From NCBI RefSeq assembly GCF_029023785.1, contig NZ_CP118955.1, positions 742,501 to 806,500 on the forward strand: DNA of 64,000 nt, given 5' to 3'. Each line of letters begins with the position of its first letter. The stretch's first letter is position 1. Of the stretch, positions 60,235 to 64,000 are shown piece after piece. The notes beneath the pieces are model-generated. The model did no database searches, was not told the origin of the DNA, and saw nothing but the letters and a program-made list of their open reading frames with translations. This DNA comes from Enterococcus faecium. Lineage in GTDB: Bacteria; Bacillota; Bacilli; Lactobacillales; Enterococcaceae. The position numbers and the translations under genes were made by a program.

Positions 60235-60663
60235 ATGAAAAAACAGACATTGATCGAACAATCATTAGAAACATTGAAAAATAACGGTTTTAAATATACT
60301 AAAAAAAGAGAAGCATTGTTAACTTATTTAGTGAAGCGTAACCGCTACGTATCTGCTAAAGAAGTTTTTGACTATATGAATCAGGAATTCAAAGGGGTAA
60401 GTTATGATACGATTTACCGGAATCTCCATGATTTTGCAGAGATCGATTTACTGGAAGAAACCGATTTAAATGGAGAAATGAAGTTTCGTTTTCATTGCTG
60501 TCAGGGGGAAATCGGCCATCACCATCATTTTATCTGTACAGTGTGCGGAACAACGAAAGAAATCCATATGTGTCCGATGAATTATTTCGAAGAACAGCTA
60601 GGTGGATGCACGATCGAAGGGCATAGATTCGAGATTTTCGGAAGATGTGAAAATTGTCAATAA
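60235..60663 (+). CDS. Fur family metalloregulator
   Basis: 142 residues: N-terminal winged helix (GFKYTKKREALLTYLVKRN, VSYDTIYRNLHDF) and C-terminal dimerisation domain with GHHHHFICTVCGTTKEI and the second CxxC pair in GRCENCQ, the structural zinc site. TTGGAGGAA precedes the ATG at 60235. Fur, Zur and PerR cannot be told apart by eye; the four-His stretch and the place near rpsU favour Fur or Zur over PerR. Confidence 0.9.
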   Translation: MKKQTLIEQSLETLKNNGFKYTKKREALLTYLVKRNRYVSAKEVFDYMNQEFKGVSYDTIYRNLHDFAEIDLLEETDLNGEMKFRFHCCQGEIGHHHHFICTVCGTTKEIHMCPMNYFEEQLGGCTIEGHRFEIFGRCENCQ

Positions 60664-60824
60664 GGATTTAAATAAAATAACATTTGATAATTTAAAAAAA
60701 AAGCAAGATTTCCTTGACGGTCAAAACAGCATTAGATATAATATTTACAGGACAGTCTTGTTTTTTGAGATATATTTCAATAACAATTACGGTTACTTTT
60801 TAAGCTCGGAGGGAGGGAATTAAC

Positions 60825-61001
60825 ATGTCAAAAACAGTCGTTCGCAAAAACGAATCACTTGACGATGCTCTTCGTCGCTTCAAACGTTCCGTGTCAAAAG
60901 CGGGTACTTTACAAGAATCTCGTAAACGTGAATTCTACGAAAAACCAAGTGTAAGACGCAAGAAAAAATCTGAAGCAGCTAGAAAACGCAAAAAATTCTA
61001 G
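60825..61001 (+). CDS. rpsU: 30S ribosomal protein S21
   Basis: 58 residues, starting ATG at 60825 after GGAGGGAGG and ending TAG at 60999. The sequence [34 protein letters not shown] and the basic end RKRKKF are unmistakable S21. It is followed 26 bp later by yqeY, the usual rpsU-yqeY pair. Confidence 0.97.
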   Translation: MSKTVVRKNESLDDALRRFKRSVSKAGTLQESRKREFYEKPSVRRKKKSEAARKRKKF

Positions 61002-61027
61002 TTCTGTGATGAATTGGAGTTGGTAGT

Positions 61028-61474
61028 GTGTCACTACTAAGTAGATTAAACGATGACATGAAAGCAGCGATGAAAGCGAAAGATAAGGAATCTTTACAAG
61101 TCATCCGAATGATCAAGTCATCTATACAAAACGAGCAGATTAAAGAAGGTCACGACTTGACAGAAGAAGAAGAACTAACGGTGTTGTCTCGTGAAATGAA
61201 ACAGCGACGTGATTCTTTGCATGAGTTTGAAGAAGCAGGACGTGACGATTTAGCTGAAAAAGTAAAAAGTGAAATTGTAATAGTCGAAAAATATATGCCG
61301 GAACAACTTTCCAACGAAGAAATTCGACAACTTGTTCAAGAAGCAATCACTCAAACTGGTGCTTCATCAATGAAAGAATTTGGCAAAGTTATGGGTGCAA
61401 TTATGCCTAAAGTCAAAGGAAAAGCAGATGGAAACCAAGTGAATGCGATTGTGAAAGAACTATTACAATCTTAA
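61028..61474 (+). CDS. yqeY: GatB/YqeY domain protein
   Basis: 148-residue protein related to the tail domain of GatB, the tRNA amidotransferase subunit; probably tRNA-binding. Opens [20 protein letters not shown], later [20 protein letters not shown], both typical. Start is a GTG at 61028 with GGAG upstream. It is cotranscribed with rpsU. Confidence 0.94.
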   Translation: MSLLSRLNDDMKAAMKAKDKESLQVIRMIKSSIQNEQIKEGHDLTEEEELTVLSREMKQRRDSLHEFEEAGRDDLAEKVKSEIVIVEKYMPEQLSNEEIRQLVQEAITQTGASSMKEFGKVMGAIMPKVKGKADGNQVNAIVKELLQS

Positions 61475-61485
61475 TTTTATCATTT

Positions 61486-61516
61486 AAACTGCGGACAGTG
61501 ATTATCCGCAGTTTTT
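61486..61516 (+). terminator. Terminator of rpsU-yqeY
   Basis: Stem AAACTGCGGA/TCCGCAGTTT with a 9 nt loop and T6. Confidence 0.93.
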
Positions 61517-61537
61517 TGTGTTCGTAAAAAAAGAACT

Positions 61538-61587
61538 AAAAAACAGCTAGAAGAAAGAATCTTATTCTTTCTTCTAGCTGTTTTTTT
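61538..61587. terminator. Second, bidirectional terminator between yqeY and brnQ
   Basis: Perfect stem of about 20 bp, AACAGCTAGAAGAAAGAAT with its complement, 3 nt loop, A tract on the left, T7 on the right; ends the minus-strand brnQ transcript. Confidence 0.93.
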
Positions 61588-61627
61588 CCTGTTTAATATC
61601 TCTTATGTTAAATTGTGTTTGATTTGG

Positions 61628-63007
61628 TTATTCTTCTGGTAACTCACTTGCTTCTTGTTTATATCCTGATACGCGATATACATAATAAAAGAGCAAGCTG
61701 CCAGCGTAACCAAGCAACGTTGGGACGACCCAGCCAAGACCTAATGCAGCAAAAGGAACATAATGATGATAAAATCCTAGTAAGCTTGCTACGACAGTTT
61801 GCTGACTCACTAATGCAGGCGAATTTGCCAACATATCCAATACGGCTGGAACGGCAGAAAAGAACATCGTTACTTGATAGACAAATGGACTCTTTTGGAA
61901 GAATTTTGCTGTTAAGGAAAGTAAGATTAACGCAAGTGACAATGGATACAAAAGCATCAATACTGGTAAAGACCATTGGATGATATTATCCAATCCGGCA
62001 TTCGCAACGACAAAAGAGACAAAAGTCGTTAACCGCAGCCATGTCATATAACTGACTTTAGGGAACAGTTTATGGAAATCTTGTGCAAAAGAAACAACGA
62101 GTCCCATAGCAGTAGTGAAGACACCTAATGTGACCATTACCCCTAAGAAGCTAGCACCGAAGTTACCTAAATAAAAATTAGTGATCTGAGAAAGTGCAGT
62201 TCCGCCATTTTCTGATAAAGACATCTTATTCAAACTCATCGCACCGAGAAGGACCAGACCAAAATAAATCATGACTTCTAACGCAACGCTCAGGCTACCA
62301 GCTTTTGCTGTTAATTCTGTGACTTTTTTATCTTTAAAACCAAGATCACGAACTGCATGGACAAAAGTGACACTTAAAGCAAGTAAAGCTACTGCATCAA
62401 CCGTGTTGTATCCTTCTAAAACGCCATTTGTCAAAGCGTTCGTCTGATAAGAATCTGCAGCAGATTGGTTTAGATTCCCCATGGGTTGGAATAAAGAAAC
62501 GACAAAAATGATAGCTAATAATGCAAGAAACAAGGAGTTTAAATACTTTCCGACATATTTGACCAAACGTGTTGGATGTACAGTAAGGAAATAAGCAAGT
62601 AAAAAGAAAAGAGCAGAGAATAAAAACATACCTAATGAATCATATTTTTCAGGCAAAAAGGGTTTAGCAGCCATTTCAAAAGCAGTTGCTGCTGTCCGCG
62701 GTGTACCAAAGAATGGTCCGATCGTTAAATGAACAAGGATCAAGAACAAGGCAGCATACCATTTTCCGACAGGTTTAGCTAAGTCATACAGACCATCACT
62801 TTTTGTCACTACTACAGCTAAGATAGCTAATAATGGGAAAAGAGCGCCTGAGATGGCAAATCCTACACCAGCGCTGATCCAGTTTGATCCAGCCATTTGA
62901 CCTAAGTGTACAGGAAAGATCAGATTACCTGACCCGAAGAACATCCCGAAGATAAGTGAACTGACCATCAATAATTGCTTCCATGAATAAGTTTTTGTTT
63001 CTTCCAT
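61628..63007 (-). CDS. brnQ: Branched-chain amino acid transporter BrnQ
   Basis: Sodium- or proton-coupled importer of Leu, Ile and Val with about 12 membrane segments; 459 residues. LMVSSLIFGMFFGSGNLIFP is the family start. The ATG at 63007 follows GGAGG at good spacing; the frame extended to 63022 starts within that site. A T-box leader upstream should switch it on when the cognate tRNA is uncharged. Confidence 0.95.
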   Translation of the reverse strand: MEETKTYSWKQLLMVSSLIFGMFFGSGNLIFPVHLGQMAGSNWISAGVGFAISGALFPLLAILAVVVTKSDGLYDLAKPVGKWYAALFLILVHLTIGPFFGTPRTAATAFEMAAKPFLPEKYDSLGMFLFSALFFLLAYFLTVHPTRLVKYVGKYLNSLFLALLAIIFVVSLFQPMGNLNQSAADSYQTNALTNGVLEGYNTVDAVALLALSVTFVHAVRDLGFKDKKVTELTAKAGSLSVALEVMIYFGLVLLGAMSLNKMSLSENGGTALSQITNFYLGNFGASFLGVMVTLGVFTTAMGLVVSFAQDFHKLFPKVSYMTWLRLTTFVSFVVANAGLDNIIQWSLPVLMLLYPLSLALILLSLTAKFFQKSPFVYQVTMFFSAVPAVLDMLANSPALVSQQTVVASLLGFYHHYVPFAALGLGWVVPTLLGYAGSLLFYYVYRVSGYKQEASELPEE

Positions 63008-63111
63008 AAATTTTTCCTCCAATAATTATCATTTTGAGTAACAAAATAAACGTTGCAGAAACTAGAAATACCACTAATATCAGATTCCATGAAAACCACC
63101 ACCTTAAAATA

Positions 63112-63388
63112 TAAAAAAAGCCCTTTTCCACTTGGGAAAAGGGCTCTAGATTCTAGAACGGTACCACCTTTTTTCGCTTAAAAAAGCTTCTTCATTCACG
63201 GACGCTTTTCGATAAAGTTATCCGCTAGCCTGATAATGGAGGCAGCCACAATGATCTACGTTTTCGACATTGACTCGGAAATGATGTTCGTCTATTCGAT
63301 TTATTGTCATTTCTCACTTACATGACTCACTGGGAATAAATCACTGAATAGCCTACTGTTTTCCTCGACGCTTTGCTGTATATTTATT
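63112..63388 (-). ncRNA. T-box leader of brnQ, probably isoleucine-sensing
   Basis: On the minus strand the T-box AAGGTGGTACCGT lies at 63156-63168, followed by terminator AGCCCTTTTCC/GGAAAAGGGCT and T7 ending near 63112. Stem I: CTATTC/GAATAG and GGAAA/TTTCC flank an internal loop with CAGTAGG on one side and ACGAACATCA on the other; ATC (63283-63285) is the likely specifier codon, Ile, which suits brnQ. Confidence 0.9.
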
Positions 63389-63398
63389 TGTTGACGTT

Positions 63399-63427
63399 AT
63401 AATACACCTGTTTTTTTTGAAATGCAA
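63399..63427 (-). promoter_or_regulatory. Promoter of the brnQ T-box transcript
   Basis: On the minus strand TTGCAT (63422-63427), 17 bp, TATTAT (63399-63404). Confidence 0.7.
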
Positions 63428-63712
63428 GAATATTTCAAATATTTTGTTTTCTTTTTTTGAAACAAGAAAAATACCCAGAGAATACTTGCTAAGTTAGACG
63501 GAATACTTGTCCTCTATCTTATGCATAGCTTACATGATCAGCTTTTTTTATTCAAACGAGACCTTTAGAGAATGGAAGCGGCTAGTTTTTTAACGTTTCT
63601 TGGTACTTATGGTTAAGCAACTCTTTTAGAACCTTTTCTTATTTGCTATATAGTTTCTTCTGAGTATGGTAAAATAGGAAAGAATTAATCGAAAAAAAGG
63701 GGATGTCTATTT
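63428..63712. other. Gene-free stretch between the brnQ leader promoter and phoH
   Basis: 285 bp, A/T-rich. I see no gene, repeat unit or strong hairpin. A TAAAAT at 63670-63675 with TTGCTA 21 bp upstream may be a weak phoH promoter. Confidence 0.4.
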
Positions 63713-64000
63713 TTGACGGAAGAGTCTAGTTCTTTAGAGATTAGATTGACGGCTGCTGATGATGTCAGCATGCTTTTAGGTGCACACGACAAGCATATAA
63801 AACTGATTGAGGAAACAACGGAAACAACCATCCATACACGTGGAGAAATCATTCAGATCATTGGTGAGCAATCCCAGATTTTCTTGGCTGCCTCAGTCAT
63901 TCGGACATTACAGGAATTGATCAAACGAGGAATCCACGTAAGTACGCCCGATGTTGTGACGGCATTGAAAATGGGGCAAAAAGGTACATTAGATTATTTT
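63713..64000 (+). CDS. phoH: PhoH family ATPase (3' truncated by window edge)
   Basis: First 96 codons of a PhoH-like (YbeZ/YqfP-type) P-loop ATPase. The N-terminal KH-like part reads EIRLTAADDVSMLLGAHDKH and TRGEIIQIIGEQSQIFLAASV, as in PhoH; the ATPase domain lies beyond the window. Start is a TTG at 63713, 9 nt after AAAAAGGGG; the nearby ATG at 63703 is in another frame and closes after eight codons. It usually precedes ybeY. Confidence 0.9.
   Translation, partial: MTEESSSLEIRLTAADDVSMLLGAHDKHIKLIEETTETTIHTRGEIIQIIGEQSQIFLAASVIRTLQELIKRGIHVSTPDVVTALKMGQKGTLDYF

Noticed and set aside
60602..60823. 73-codon frame overlapping the Fur-family gene and reaching the rpsU leader
   Set aside because: Off-frame with the Fur-family gene, low complexity, no ribosome binding site.
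62925..63131. Minus-strand reading frame with a hydrophobic stretch (WNLILVVFLVSATF) upstream of brnQ
   Set aside because: Its only starts lie inside the T-box terminator hairpin, with no ribosome binding site, and it overlaps brnQ in another frame.

Overview
This window reads as an uninterrupted piece of core chromosome from a low-GC Firmicute, almost certainly an Enterococcus of the E. faecium group. The basis is protein resemblance and gene order: the liaX-liaY-liaZ envelope-stress genes, the pepQ/ccpA divergent pair beside a class A PBP, murA next to an epuA-like gene, comFA-comFC-hpf-secA-prfB-ftsEX, and a complete pst-phoU cluster. I see no transposase, integrase, phage gene, CRISPR array, replication origin or rRNA operon.

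Layout. 1-6.4 kb: end of the ATP synthase operon (atpD partial, atpC), DUF1146, murA, an epuA-like gene, yidD, a GNAT enzyme, a ROK kinase and DUF2969. 6.4-9.5 kb: tRNA-Tyr and tRNA-Gln, a 56-residue protein, a GntR/UTRA regulator, yigZ, a DUF7662 protein and a lone PTS IIB with two cre sites. 9.5-17.8 kb: comFA, comFC, hpf, secA, prfB (with its programmed frameshift), ftsE, ftsX. 18-24.8 kb: cardiolipin synthase and pstS-pstC-pstA-pstB-pstB-phoU. 25-29.5 kb: a yibE/yibF pair in which both genes carry a one-base frameshift, then liaX, two repeat units, liaY and liaZ. 29.6-34.6 kb: hprK, lgt, gpsA, galU, a DUF948 gene and a YtxH gene. 34.7-44.5 kb: pepQ(-), ccpA, pbpF(-), nfo, an unknown polytopic membrane protein, mntH(-). 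44.7-48.7 kb: yneF and a heterodimeric ABC exporter. 48.8-55.8 kb: a beta-glucoside regulon (leader with RAT and terminator, licT, bglP, divergent rpiR, GH4 and GH1 phospho-beta-glucosidases). 55.9-64 kb: trxB, pgcA, a CzrA-type ArsR repressor, a PPDK/PEP-synthase regulator(-), a Fur-family gene, rpsU, yqeY, brnQ(-) with a T-box leader, and the start of phoH.

How it fits together. Carbon control runs through the window: hprK and ccpA are both here, and cre-like sites lie upstream of the lone IIB, the bgl operon, the GH4/GH1 pair and probably the ROK kinase and ccpA itself. Envelope maintenance is the second theme (murA, ftsEX, pbpF, lgt, cls, galU, liaXYZ, yidD, secA).

The most unusual signal is a family of about 115-120 bp units. 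Seven copies (at 1.85, 1.98, 24.9, 28.5, 28.6, 37.0 and 48.65 kb) all lie on the + strand just downstream of a + strand gene. Each folds into one long hairpin whose arms differ between copies yet stay complementary, and most end in GAACACCGTTTA followed by an intrinsic terminator. The second is a RAT-like element before bglP that overlaps a hairpin hiding the bglP ribosome binding site.
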